Part shown: positions 47,735-57,287 of the stretch, one piece after another
How the letters are laid out: each line of letters opens with the position of its first letter
Numbering within the stretch: position 1 is the stretch's first letter
Assembly: GCA_041398245.1 (NCBI GenBank)
Contig: JAWKVC010000001.1
Span: 268,954 to 332,953, forward strand
Origin: UBA7672 sp041398245
Lineage (GTDB): Bacteria > Pseudomonadota > Alphaproteobacteria > Caulobacterales > Hyphomonadaceae
DNA: 64,000 nt
Direction: 5' to 3'
Translations under genes and position numbers: made by a program
The notes under the pieces: model-generated
What the model saw: the letters and a program-made list of their open reading frames with translations, nothing else
What the model was told of the DNA's origin: nothing
Database searches by the model: none

Positions 47735-48928
47735 CTAGTTAGTCAGTCCTGCGCCGGAGGGCGAGTGCGACGCCTCGCCGTCCTTGTCAAATCTCAGCGG
47801 ATCGAAAGCCGCCGCCAGCGGGCTCACTTTCCCGTCAATCACCTGCTCGGCGATCAGCTCGGCGGTCGCAGGCGCGAACAGTACGCCGTTACGGAAATGC
47901 CCCAGCGCCGCGAACACGCCGGGAATGGCCGTCTGACCAATGAGCGGCGCATCATCCGGAGATCCCGGACGTATCCCCGCCCATGCCGTCAGCTCGGGCG
48001 TATTCGCAAGCGTCGGCGCGATGGCGACAGCCCGGCGTTTCAGGTCCGCGATGACGTTATGGTCAACCTCAAGGTCGCGCTTGCCGCGCTCGCTGCTTGC
48101 GCCCACCAGAGTCCAGCGTGCTTTCGGCGCGATGTAGGTGTCGCGCGTGTGGATCACATGGCGCGGCGCGCCGGCCATCGGCGCCAGCGCGAGCATCTGC
48201 CCCTTCACCGGCACGCTGGCCGGAAGGCCGTGCCCCAGCGCTGCACCGCGCGGACCGACAAAATCCGGAAGCGCGCCTGCGCCCGTCGCCACAACCACCC
48301 GCGCAAACCGGTCGCCGTCCGGCATCTGGAACATCGCGCCGCCGACCACGCGCTCGATGCTCCGGCCAAGCCGCAACCCCACGCCCTGCCGCGACAGCGC
48401 CGCGCCAAGCCGCTGAAGCGCCAGCGACGCGTCCACCTGCCGGTCCTCCGGCAGCAGCAGTCCGCCGCTCAGGCCCTCGCCCAGCGCCGGTTCGATCCTG
48501 CGCATCTCGCTGGCGCTCAGCCGCTGCACCGGAAGTCCCCGGGCCTGACAGGCGGCAGCAATTCCCTCGATCCACTCAAGCTCGCCCGGCGTCCGCGCGA
48601 CGACCAGCGCGCCCTCGGATGAGAACTCGATGCCGGCGCCGGCCAGCCGCTCGACGCGGGCGGCAAAGTCCGGCCACAGCATGCCGGCATGACGCGCCAG
48701 CGCCGCCAGCGCGCGTTGGTCCTCCTCCACGGCCCATTCGAAGGCGGCCCCGAGCATCCCGGCCGACCGGATCGTAGCCCCGGCCCCCAGATCGACGCCG
48801 GCGTCATAGACGACGACCTCAGCGCCCCGGGCCCGCAGCTCAAGCGCCACCGACAATCCGATGATGCCGGCGCCGATCACGGCGACCTTCAGGGCTGCGG
48901 ATTTCCTTGGGGAAGCAGGAGCAGGCAT
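47735..48928 (-). CDS. FAD-dependent amino acid oxidase, glycine oxidase (ThiO)-like
   Basis: A 397-residue DAO-fold enzyme. KVAVIGAGIIGLSVALELRAR is the FAD-binding motif, TIRSAGMLGAAFE and the C-terminal WAGIRPGSPDDAPLIGQ and GHFRNGVLFAPATAELIAEQ are typical of glycine oxidase ThiO. ThiO supplies dehydroglycine for thiazole synthesis, but no thi genes are present in the window, so another D-amino acid or sarcosine-like substrate is possible. The start at MPAPASPRKSA has AGGAGC upstream. It lies 24 bases before the acyl-CoA dehydrogenase gene on the same strand. Confidence 0.8.
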   Translation of the reverse strand: MPAPASPRKSAALKVAVIGAGIIGLSVALELRARGAEVVVYDAGVDLGAGATIRSAGMLGAAFEWAVEEDQRALAALARHAGMLWPDFAARVERLAGAGIEFSSEGALVVARTPGELEWIEGIAAACQARGLPVQRLSASEMRRIEPALGEGLSGGLLLPEDRQVDASLALQRLGAALSRQGVGLRLGRSIERVVGGAMFQMPDGDRFARVVVATGAGALPDFVGPRGAALGHGLPASVPVKGQMLALAPMAGAPRHVIHTRDTYIAPKARWTLVGASSERGKRDLEVDHNVIADLKRRAVAIAPTLANTPELTAWAGIRPGSPDDAPLIGQTAIPGVFAALGHFRNGVLFAPATAELIAEQVIDGKVSPLAAAFDPLRFDKDGEASHSPSGAGLTN

Positions 48929-49092
48929 GGCGTCTCTATATCGGCTTGCTCCAGCGGAAACACCCGGCAGACGTGCCTGTGTGGCGCAATGGCTCACCCG
49001 GTGCGCGACCCATTCCGGGCCAGTTCGCGCATGCGAAGGCGCGGGTCGCGAAATCCGAATCGCGGCTCAGGCCTGCGATAAACCTATGTAAA

Positions 49093-49371
49093 TCAGACGC
49101 CGAACGCCGTCTGCTCCAGCCCGTGGCCACGCTGACGCTCGATCCGCCAGAACAGGAGGAAGCGGGCCGCGTGGTCGCGATCCTGGAAAACCAGCTTCCG
49201 GCGCATCTCGCCGCCGGAATATTCGGTCATCATCATGATATCCGGCGCATCATTCGACTCGGTCGAAGCACCTGATTCCACGGCCCATTTTGCGAATGCG
49301 TCGATCGCATTCGTCAGGCGGGACGCGTCGCGTCCCTCTTCAGCACTGATCTGCACCACGACTTCAGACAT
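49093..49371 (-). CDS. Conserved-looking small protein of unknown function, 92 residues
   Basis: Start chosen at MSEVVVQISAEEGRDAS. The product has a helical N-terminal half (LTNAIDAFAKWAVE), then MMMTEYSGGEMRRKLVFQD and RDHAARFLLFWRIERQRG, a pattern of strand and helix suggesting a compact alpha/beta domain. No family is recognised. The gene stands alone between ThiO-like and leucine dehydrogenase genes. Confidence 0.55.
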   Translation of the reverse strand: MSEVVVQISAEEGRDASRLTNAIDAFAKWAVESGASTESNDAPDIMMMTEYSGGEMRRKLVFQDRDHAARFLLFWRIERQRGHGLEQTAFGV

Positions 49372-49614
49372 TGCGCCCCCGAAGCCCTTTTCATCCGCCT
49401 TCGACCCTGGCTGACAGACCGGCGAAACGCCGGACCGGCCCTGTGTCGAGGGCGGAGCCACCACCCACCTAGCAAGCGGCAAGCCATCTGACCGGCTGTC
49501 TCGCTGCAATGCAACAAGATCAGGACATTAACCCCACGTCACGATGATTCAACCGTCAGGGGGTGCTGCCGGACCGGCGGTCCCGAGCCCGGATTCCCGC
49601 TAGCAGGTACGGCC

Positions 49615-50649
49615 CTAGCGTCCAATCCGCTGGCGCGCGATCTCGTCGGCAACCCGGTTGGTCGCCCGGCCCTCGCTCCAGGCCTGGTCCAGCACCTCGC
49701 CCAGCGTCGCCACCAGCCGCTGAACCTTCCCCTCGACCCAGGCCGGGTCATAAGCGCCGGAGATCTCGGCCGCGACATTGATGATGCCGCCGCCATTGAT
49801 GACGTAGTCGGGCGCATAGAGGATGCCGCGCTCCATCACCTTGTCGCCCATGTCCGGCGTCGATAGCTGGTTGTTGGCGCCACCCGCGATCACCTTCGCC
49901 TTCAGACGCGGCAGCGTTTCGGGATTGATGATCGCGCCCAGCGCGTTGGGTGAGAAGATGTCCGCATCGACGTCGTAGATGTCCGCGGGCGCAACCACGC
50001 TTGCGCCCGTCGCCTTCGCGACCTGATCGAGCGCCTCGGCGTTCACGTCGGTGATTGTCAGCTTCGCGCCTGCTTCGGCTAAGTGCCCGCAGACATAGCC
50101 GCCAACATGCCCGACGCCCTGCACGGCGACATGCCGGCCGCTCAGATCATCCGTTCCGAATGCCCGCTGCGCCGTCGCCTTGATGCCAAGGAACACGCCT
50201 TTCGCGGTAACCGGCGATGGGTCGCCGCTCGCGGCTTTTCCGGCCGGCAGGCCAGCGACATAGCGGGTCTCTTCGGCGGCACTCGCCATGTCATGCACGG
50301 ATACGCCAACGTCTTCCGCCGACCAGTACCGGCCGTCCAGCGTCGCGATCGCCCGGCCCAGCGCACGAAACAGATCCGGCGTCTTGTCGGTCCTGGAATT
50401 ACCCCAGATCACCGCCTTGCCGCCGCCCAGCGGCAGGTCCGCCATGGCGTTCTTGTAGCTCATGCCCTCCGACAGGCGCAGCGCATCGACGAGCGCGTCA
50501 TCCGACGTCGCATAGTTCCACATGCGGCAGCCGCCCGCCGCCGGTCCCAGCGCGGTCGAATGAATGGCGATGATGGCGCGAAGCCCGGTCTTCCTGTCGA
50601 AGAAATGGTGGACGCTCTCGTGGCCGGCGAAGGCCGCCTTGTCGAACAT
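49615..50649 (-). CDS. Leucine (branched-chain amino acid) dehydrogenase
   Basis: A 344-residue Glu/Leu/Phe/Val dehydrogenase family enzyme. GPAAGGCRMW, MSYKNAMADLPLGGGKAVIW (catalytic Lys) and the NAD-binding VAVQGVGHVGGYVCGHLAEA are present, with GGANNQL and YAPDYVINGGGIINVAAE toward the end. It deaminates leucine, valine or isoleucine to the 2-oxo acid with NAD. This fits upstream of the leucine-degradation cluster at 4-12 kb, though the genes are far apart. Confidence 0.9.
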   Translation of the reverse strand: MFDKAAFAGHESVHHFFDRKTGLRAIIAIHSTALGPAAGGCRMWNYATSDDALVDALRLSEGMSYKNAMADLPLGGGKAVIWGNSRTDKTPDLFRALGRAIATLDGRYWSAEDVGVSVHDMASAAEETRYVAGLPAGKAASGDPSPVTAKGVFLGIKATAQRAFGTDDLSGRHVAVQGVGHVGGYVCGHLAEAGAKLTITDVNAEALDQVAKATGASVVAPADIYDVDADIFSPNALGAIINPETLPRLKAKVIAGGANNQLSTPDMGDKVMERGILYAPDYVINGGGIINVAAEISGAYDPAWVEGKVQRLVATLGEVLDQAWSEGRATNRVADEIARQRIGR

Positions 50650-50824
50650 GGGGAGTTGCTCCGGACGTCCGCCGCCTGTGATGCGGCTTGCGCGGGCGTA
50701 TAGCCCCTCGCCCTTCAGCCGTGAACCGGGTCAGTGCGCAAGTTCATGCCGGGCGACTCAGGATTATCGCGGCCTTGCGCAATTATCGTGCGGTATCGCC
50801 AAAATCGCCCCGTTCAGGGGCCGA

Positions 50825-51907
50825 TCAGGCCTGCTCGAACAGGGTGTCGGCCGCACCGGCGTCGTCGGGGCGCACCACTTCATTCAGCATGAAGCCCAGC
50901 GGCCCGTGCTGCTCCGACTTGTCCGCGACCCAGATGTTCACATCGAGCGCCCCGCCCTCGATCGCCCGCATGCGCGCGCGCCAGCTCTGCGCTTCCCAGG
51001 CCAGCTCCTGCAGGAACAGCGCGCCCTCGCGGCCGGACAGTCCCTGCCGCGATGCATCCTCCAGAACCTGCGCGAGGTTGGCATAGCCCTGCTTCGCAGC
51101 CGCCAGCACGAGATCGTTCGCCGGAACCTTGCGCACGGTCTTGAAGCCGGCGAGCAGCAGCAGCTCCTCGATCTCCTCGTCCGTCGCCAGCTGGGGCTCG
51201 GCCCAGGCCGAGGCAAACGCTTCCGCCGGCGTCTTGTTGGTCTTGCGCGTCGTGTCGAGAAAGACCCAGCGGCCCTTTTCGTCGAGCGCCCGATGCACGC
51301 GGCCAACCAGCCCTGCCTTGTGATCAGCGAACGCAAAGGCCTCGATGGAGATGACCGCCGGAAAGGCGCCCTCAGTGAATGCGCGGGGACGATCAACTTC
51401 TCCGCCTGTCACGCTGGCTTTCGGTGCTGCCTCGGCGACGTGCCCGACACAGTCGCTCCGCCATTCAGAAGCAATCGCGTTGCGTTCGGACTGCGCCGCA
51501 AACGCGTTGAGCAGCGCGCCATCCGCGCCGATGAAACCAATGTCGCCCGGCTGATCAGCCAGTTCGAGCGCCGCATCGAGCAGGTGCGTGTCGAGCGCGA
51601 ACGATCCCGGCGCCAGCCGCCCTTCGCCCCACAGCGTCTCGAGCGCGCGGATGCGCATGCTTGCGCCGTTCGCGGTTTGAGCAGCGCCCGGTTCAGCTTC
51701 CGGCGTCGCCGCAGCCACAACAACCGGCTTTGTCTCAGGCTGTTCGGGCTCAGGCTGCTTGGCAGGCGCTTCCTTCGCCGCGACCGCTTCCGCGGCCGCC
51801 TCGCCGTCCTCAGACGCTTCCGGCGGCGTGTAGTCGCGACCGTTCCACCAGGCGCTGAGGCGCCCGGCGAAGTCGTCGCCAGCCAGTTTCTTCACCTGCG
51901 CAAGCAT
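50825..51907 (-). CDS. Methyltransferase-like protein of unknown function
   Basis: A 360-residue protein. An Ala/Glu/Pro-rich linker (~residues 30-80) separates a short N-terminal helix region from a C-terminal part with the strand order of a class I methyltransferase (GDIGFIGADGALLNAF where motif I would be; GRWVFLDTTRKTN; EELLLLAGFKTVRKV). Motif I lacks the GxGxG pattern, so catalytic activity is doubtful. No family can be named. It lies alone between leucine dehydrogenase and the alpha/beta hydrolase, all on the minus strand. Confidence 0.55.
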   Translation of the reverse strand: MLAQVKKLAGDDFAGRLSAWWNGRDYTPPEASEDGEAAAEAVAAKEAPAKQPEPEQPETKPVVVAAATPEAEPGAAQTANGASMRIRALETLWGEGRLAPGSFALDTHLLDAALELADQPGDIGFIGADGALLNAFAAQSERNAIASEWRSDCVGHVAEAAPKASVTGGEVDRPRAFTEGAFPAVISIEAFAFADHKAGLVGRVHRALDEKGRWVFLDTTRKTNKTPAEAFASAWAEPQLATDEEIEELLLLAGFKTVRKVPANDLVLAAAKQGYANLAQVLEDASRQGLSGREGALFLQELAWEAQSWRARMRAIEGGALDVNIWVADKSEQHGPLGFMLNEVVRPDDAGAADTLFEQA

Positions 51908-51997
51908 CGCGCCTGGACGCCCTCGTCATGGACCCCGTATTGGCGCTCAGCCTACGTTGCTTTGGTTAATTTTCGGGGTGGCGCAGTCGGTTGAATT

Positions 51998-53158
51998 TCA
52001 ACGGTTTGAGGCCGTTTGCGCATGTGTTTGCGGCCCCCAGGGCAGCGGCGGCGCGCCGGACGGCAACCGATTCGACGGATGGCGCACGAACGCCAGAACA
52101 TCCCGCCAAACCGTCTCCGCCTGCAGGTCGTTGAGCAGCAAGTGATAGCCCTTCGCGTAATAGGCGGTCTTCACATGCGCCGGCATCTTCTCCGCCGCCC
52201 GCTTCACCCCATCCGGCAGGATCACCTCGTCGTTGGCGCCATAGAGCATCAGCGTGGGCACGGACGCGGGCAGATCGGCGATCTTCTGGTCGGCCTCCTC
52301 CATGATCGACACCACGCCATAGACGCTGTCGATCCGGTTGGACTTCTGCACCAGCGGATTGAACCACATCTCGCGCAGCTTGGCGTTGTTGTCGGTCGCG
52401 GTCACGCGTACGCCCTTCGGCGGCACGACAATCCAGTCCGGCCTTACATGCGAGCTGACCCACAGGCTCGCGCCATAGAGCCACGGCAACGTGCCCCAGC
52501 CGCGCAGCCCCGGCGCCGAAAGGATCAGCACATCGGCCTTCGGCGGATCGGCCCCGGCAAACGCCGTGATCGCCATCGCGCCGCCCATGCTTTCGCCAAG
52601 CACGGCGATCTTGGCATCGGGATACTTCCGGCGCGCGACGTCCACCGCCGTCGCAAGGTCCTTACGCATTACGTCGGGCTCGGGCCAGATCATCCAGCCC
52701 GGCGATCGGCCGAACCCGCGCTGATCATAGGCGTAGACTTCCGCGCCATGCGCCGCCCACCAGGCGCCGGCCGCCTTGAAGGCGCCGGCATAGTCATTCA
52801 TGCCGTGGACGGCGATGATCACGACATCCGGCTCGCTCTTGTAGACTTCGGCCGCCGCCATGCAGGCGTCGGCGCCCGTCGACAGATCAACGCCGGCGCC
52901 AGAGTCGCATGGCCCGGAGCCGGCATTCGTCCGCGAAACCGGCTCGTAGGTGTCGAGGCCCAACCGCGCGCCGTCGAATGATGTGAACCAGCCGCCCGCA
53001 AAGTCCGGCGCCGGCGGCATGTCGAGCGTCAGGGGCCCCTGCTGCAGCGGCGCGCAGGCTGCGGCAACCGTCGCGACAAGGCCGGCCAGCGCGGCGCGCC
53101 AGCGGATCGCGCGTCCCGTGTCTCGGCAACCCTTCCGTCTGGTCGCGCCGCTGCTCAT
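51998..53158 (-). CDS. Alpha/beta-hydrolase lipoprotein (lysophospholipase-like)
   Basis: A 386-residue protein. A signal with lipobox (VAAAC near residue 35) is followed by FTSFDGARLGLDTYEP, VIIAVHGMNDYAG (oxyanion region), YDQRGFGRS and the nucleophile elbow VLGESMGGAMAI, with LMLYGANDEVILPDG (Asp) and AKGYHLLLNDL (His) completing the triad. This is the PldB/monoacylglycerol-lipase type. Start ATG at 53158 is followed by an unusually basic stretch before the hydrophobic core. Divergent from pirin with 65 bases between. Confidence 0.83.
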   Translation of the reverse strand: MSSGATRRKGCRDTGRAIRWRAALAGLVATVAAACAPLQQGPLTLDMPPAPDFAGGWFTSFDGARLGLDTYEPVSRTNAGSGPCDSGAGVDLSTGADACMAAAEVYKSEPDVVIIAVHGMNDYAGAFKAAGAWWAAHGAEVYAYDQRGFGRSPGWMIWPEPDVMRKDLATAVDVARRKYPDAKIAVLGESMGGAMAITAFAGADPPKADVLILSAPGLRGWGTLPWLYGASLWVSSHVRPDWIVVPPKGVRVTATDNNAKLREMWFNPLVQKSNRIDSVYGVVSIMEEADQKIADLPASVPTLMLYGANDEVILPDGVKRAAEKMPAHVKTAYYAKGYHLLLNDLQAETVWRDVLAFVRHPSNRLPSGAPPLPWGPQTHAQTASNR

Positions 53159-53223
53159 ATCCCTAGTTTCCCAACCCAGCCCCATTCGTCCATAGTCGGG
53201 CGCACACAAAAAAGCGAAAGATC

Positions 53224-54174
53224 ATGGCCAACCCGGTGGAACTGATCATCGAGCCCAGGGAACGCGACATCGGTGGCTTCTCCGTGCGCCGCCTCTTGCC
53301 ATTCGCCAAGCGCCGCAGTGTCGGCCCATTCGTCTTCTTCGATCATCTTGGCCCCGCCGTGTTCCCGCCCGGCAAGGGCATCGACGTGCGGCCTCACCCG
53401 CATGTGGGCCTCGCCACCGTCACCTGGCTGTTCTATGGCGAGCTCGACCATCGCGACAGCCTCGGCACCGACAAGACGATCCGCCCCGGCGCCGTGAACT
53501 GGATGACCGCCGGCCGCGGCATCGTTCACTCGGAGCGGACGCCCCAAGCCGAGCGCGAGGCCGGCCACCGCATCGAAGCCATCCAGACCTGGGTCGCCCT
53601 GCCGCTGACCCACGAGGATCAGGCTCCGGACTTCCAGCACTATCCGGCGGACGTCCTGCCGCTGATCCGCAGCGGCGACGCCGAGGGCGTGCTGATCTTC
53701 CGCCTGGCCTACGGCCACCAGTCTCCTGTGAAATTTCCGGCAGGCATCTGCCAGCTTGCCCTTACCGCCATCAGCGACACCACCATCGAAACGCCCGAGG
53801 CGCCTGAACTCTGTCTCTACGTCGTCGATGGCGAAGCCGAGATCGCGGATCAGCGCCTCACCTCCGGTATGATGGCTGTCCTCGCCGCGGGCTGGGTCGG
53901 ACCAGTGAAGCTCAAGGCTGGCGCCCGCATCATGTTCGCCGGCGGCGACCCGCTCGATGCGCCGCGGTATCTCGACTGGAACTTCGTCGCCTCGTCGAAG
54001 GAACGTCTGGCGCAGGCCGCCGCCGATTGGCGCGCGTCCATCGCGGGCGGCTTTGCTGGCACACGCTTCACCCAGCCGCCCGGCGAAACACATTGGATCC
54101 CCCTGCCGGGCGATCCACAGCCTCCGGGCCTGGACCATATTCCCGATGATCACGACGGCGACTGGGACAGCTGA
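53224..54174 (+). CDS. Pirin family protein
   Basis: A 316-residue bicupin. The N-terminal cupin shows VRRLLPFAKRRSVGPFVFFDHLG, VRPHPHVGLATVTWLF (metal His pair), HRDSLG and GIVHSE, the usual metal site; a second cupin lies in the C-terminal half. Homologues include quercetinases and regulators with no known substrate. GGAAAGATC-like sequence is weak, so the start rests on homology to the family start PVELIIEPRERDIGGF. Confidence 0.9.
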   Translation: MANPVELIIEPRERDIGGFSVRRLLPFAKRRSVGPFVFFDHLGPAVFPPGKGIDVRPHPHVGLATVTWLFYGELDHRDSLGTDKTIRPGAVNWMTAGRGIVHSERTPQAEREAGHRIEAIQTWVALPLTHEDQAPDFQHYPADVLPLIRSGDAEGVLIFRLAYGHQSPVKFPAGICQLALTAISDTTIETPEAPELCLYVVDGEAEIADQRLTSGMMAVLAAGWVGPVKLKAGARIMFAGGDPLDAPRYLDWNFVASSKERLAQAAADWRASIAGGFAGTRFTQPPGETHWIPLPGDPQPPGLDHIPDDHDGDWDS

Positions 54175-54240
54175 GAAGCGGTCGCAAACTTCGCTCGCCG
54201 CCATGAATTGACAGCTGCCGCGCGGACGGCCAGATACGCC

Positions 54241-54350
54241 CCGTTCGGGGAGTAGCCGTCCGCGTCCCCAGCGGAGCACGCGTCAACACACTTGGCTCAC
54301 CGCCATGGCGCGCGCGACAGACCGGAAGGTCTGGATTGGCGAGACCGGCG
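54241..54350 (+). promoter_or_regulatory. yybP-ykoY (manganese) riboswitch
   Basis: Contains the invariant GGGGAGTAGCC (54247-54257), a central GCGTCAACACAC segment, a GACAGACC-GGAA-GGTCTG hairpin (54314-54333) and the closing GGCGAGACC (54338-54346). This order matches the Mn2+-sensing yybP-ykoY aptamer, where the G-rich start and AGACC end form helix P1. It lies about 70 bases before a TMEM165/GDT1 exporter gene, the typical context. An open frame that starts at 54305 runs through it and should not be read as protein. A 10-bp hairpin (54221-54230 with 54255-54264) would compete with the aptamer. Confidence 0.88.
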
Positions 54351-54418
54351 ACGTCGCTTCCGGCCTGGGCCCGTGGAAGCGGTGCGTCGTCGTGTCAGCG
54401 CCGTGGCCCCGGGACTTC

Positions 54419-54991
54419 ATGATGGATGCGATCTGGGTATCGACCGGCGTCGTCGCGCTCGCCGAGATTGGCGACAAGACACAGCTCCTTGCGATTGTGC
54501 TCGCCGCGAAGTTCCGCAAGCCGGTTCCGATCATTCTGGGGATTCTGACGGCGACGCTGCTGAACCACGCCGCGGCGGCCACGCTCGGCTACTACATCGC
54601 GCAATGGCTGGAGGGTCAGACCTTCCGGCTCATCGTGGGCGCCGCGTTCGTCCTTATGGCTGGCTGGGCGCTGATCCCGGACAAGGAAGACGACGGCGCA
54701 TCCAGCCGCTCGGTGGGCGGCGTCTTCCTCACGACAACCATCGCCTTCTTCGTCGTCGAGATCGGCGACAAGACGCAGATCGCAACCTCCCTGCTCGCCG
54801 CGCAATACGGCGAGGTTGCGCTGGTCACGATCGGAACCACGCTCGGCATGATGCTGGCCAATGTCCCCGCCGTTTTCTTCGGTGAAGCCGTCACGCGTCT
54901 CGTGCCGCTGAAATATGTCCGCGTTGGCGCGGCTGTGCTGTTCGCCGTGATCGGCGCCTGGATCGTCGTGGCGGCCTACAGCGGCGCATGA
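54419..54991 (+). CDS. TMEM165/GDT1 (UPF0016) family manganese exporter
   Basis: A 190-residue inner-membrane protein with six predicted segments and the two inverted family motifs LAEIGDKTQLLAIVL and FVVEIGDKTQIATSL, whose acidic residues bind the cation. Bacterial homologues (MneA/MntX) export Mn2+ or Ca2+. Two ATG codons in a row (54419, 54422) follow GGGA; either may be used. Expression should be switched on by Mn2+ through the upstream riboswitch. Confidence 0.9.
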   Translation: MMDAIWVSTGVVALAEIGDKTQLLAIVLAAKFRKPVPIILGILTATLLNHAAAATLGYYIAQWLEGQTFRLIVGAAFVLMAGWALIPDKEDDGASSRSVGGVFLTTTIAFFVVEIGDKTQIATSLLAAQYGEVALVTIGTTLGMMLANVPAVFFGEAVTRLVPLKYVRVGAAVLFAVIGAWIVVAAYSGA

Positions 54992-55080
54992 TCGCGGATT
55001 TTGCAGCATTCCAGGCATTTCCGCCCCTTGTACCGCGCCGATCCACCGATAATGTCCCCCGCAATCGAGGGAGTTGCGAA

Positions 55081-56754
<1,674 letters not shown>

Positions 56755-56777
56755 CAGACACTCACGCTTGAAATAAG

Positions 56778-56807
56778 AAAGGGCGGAGCTTCAGGGCTCC
56801 GCCCTTT
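56778..56807. terminator. Bidirectional intrinsic terminator
   Basis: GGGCGGAGC and GCTCCGCCC form a perfect 9-bp stem (12 bp with flanking A/T pairs) with a 6-base loop, followed by TTTT on the plus strand and by a U-rich run on the minus strand. It separates the convergent M28 peptidase and GNAT genes. Confidence 0.88.
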
Positions 56808-56817
56808 TCCTTTGCGC

Positions 56818-57279
56818 CTACAGCGTTCGCGTCATGAACCGGCTGAACGGATCGTCGCGATACTCTCCAAACGGCCCGCAGAAAGCGAACCCCGCGCTTT
56901 CGTAGAGCTTTAGCGCCGGCGCAAACGCCGGCGCCGATCCCGTCTCAAGCCACAGCGTCGTCAGCCCCAGCGCCCGCGCCTCCTTCAGGATATGCCCTAG
57001 CATCGCGCGTCCAACGCCCTTGCCGAGAAACGCATCCGCAACGCGCATCGATTTGATCTCGCCATTTGCCGCATCGAGCTGCTTCAGGGCGCCCATCACT
57101 GCGATCTCGTCGCCCATCCAACCCGACCAGAAAATCAGGCCCGGCTGACGCAGCTTGTCGAGGTTGAAAGCGTGAACGCTCTCCGCCGGAGAATTCTCAT
57201 GCATGCCCGCAAGATGCCGCCGCACCAGCGCCTGCGTCGCCGCGCTGGAAAGATCGTCAACGCGGAACACCGGCTGCAT
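56818..57279 (-). CDS. GNAT family N-acetyltransferase
   Basis: A 153-residue protein with the GNAT core: IKSMRVADAFLGKGVGRAML (beta-4 and the Q/RxxGxG/A acetyl-CoA loop) followed by LEARALGLTTLWLETGSAP-like helix and FYESAGF-type ending (LYESAGFAFCGPF). The acceptor substrate is unknown. Its start lies nine bases after the argS stop on the same strand. Confidence 0.87.
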   Translation of the reverse strand: MQPVFRVDDLSSAATQALVRRHLAGMHENSPAESVHAFNLDKLRQPGLIFWSGWMGDEIAVMGALKQLDAANGEIKSMRVADAFLGKGVGRAMLGHILKEARALGLTTLWLETGSAPAFAPALKLYESAGFAFCGPFGEYRDDPFSRFMTRTL

Positions 57280-57287
57280 GATCGTCC

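Noticed and set aside
48970..49075. tRNA-like stretch (GTGTGGCGCAATGGCT) after the ThiO-like gene
   Set aside because: It has a D-arm-like piece but no matching acceptor stem or GGTTCGAATCC T-arm, so no tRNA can be folded.
50800..50824. Terminator after the methyltransferase-like gene
   Set aside because: The possible stem is only about four base pairs and the following T-run is short.
54305..54418. N-terminal extension of the TMEM165 protein
   Set aside because: It is an open frame inside the riboswitch; the family's sequence starts only at MDAIWVSTG.
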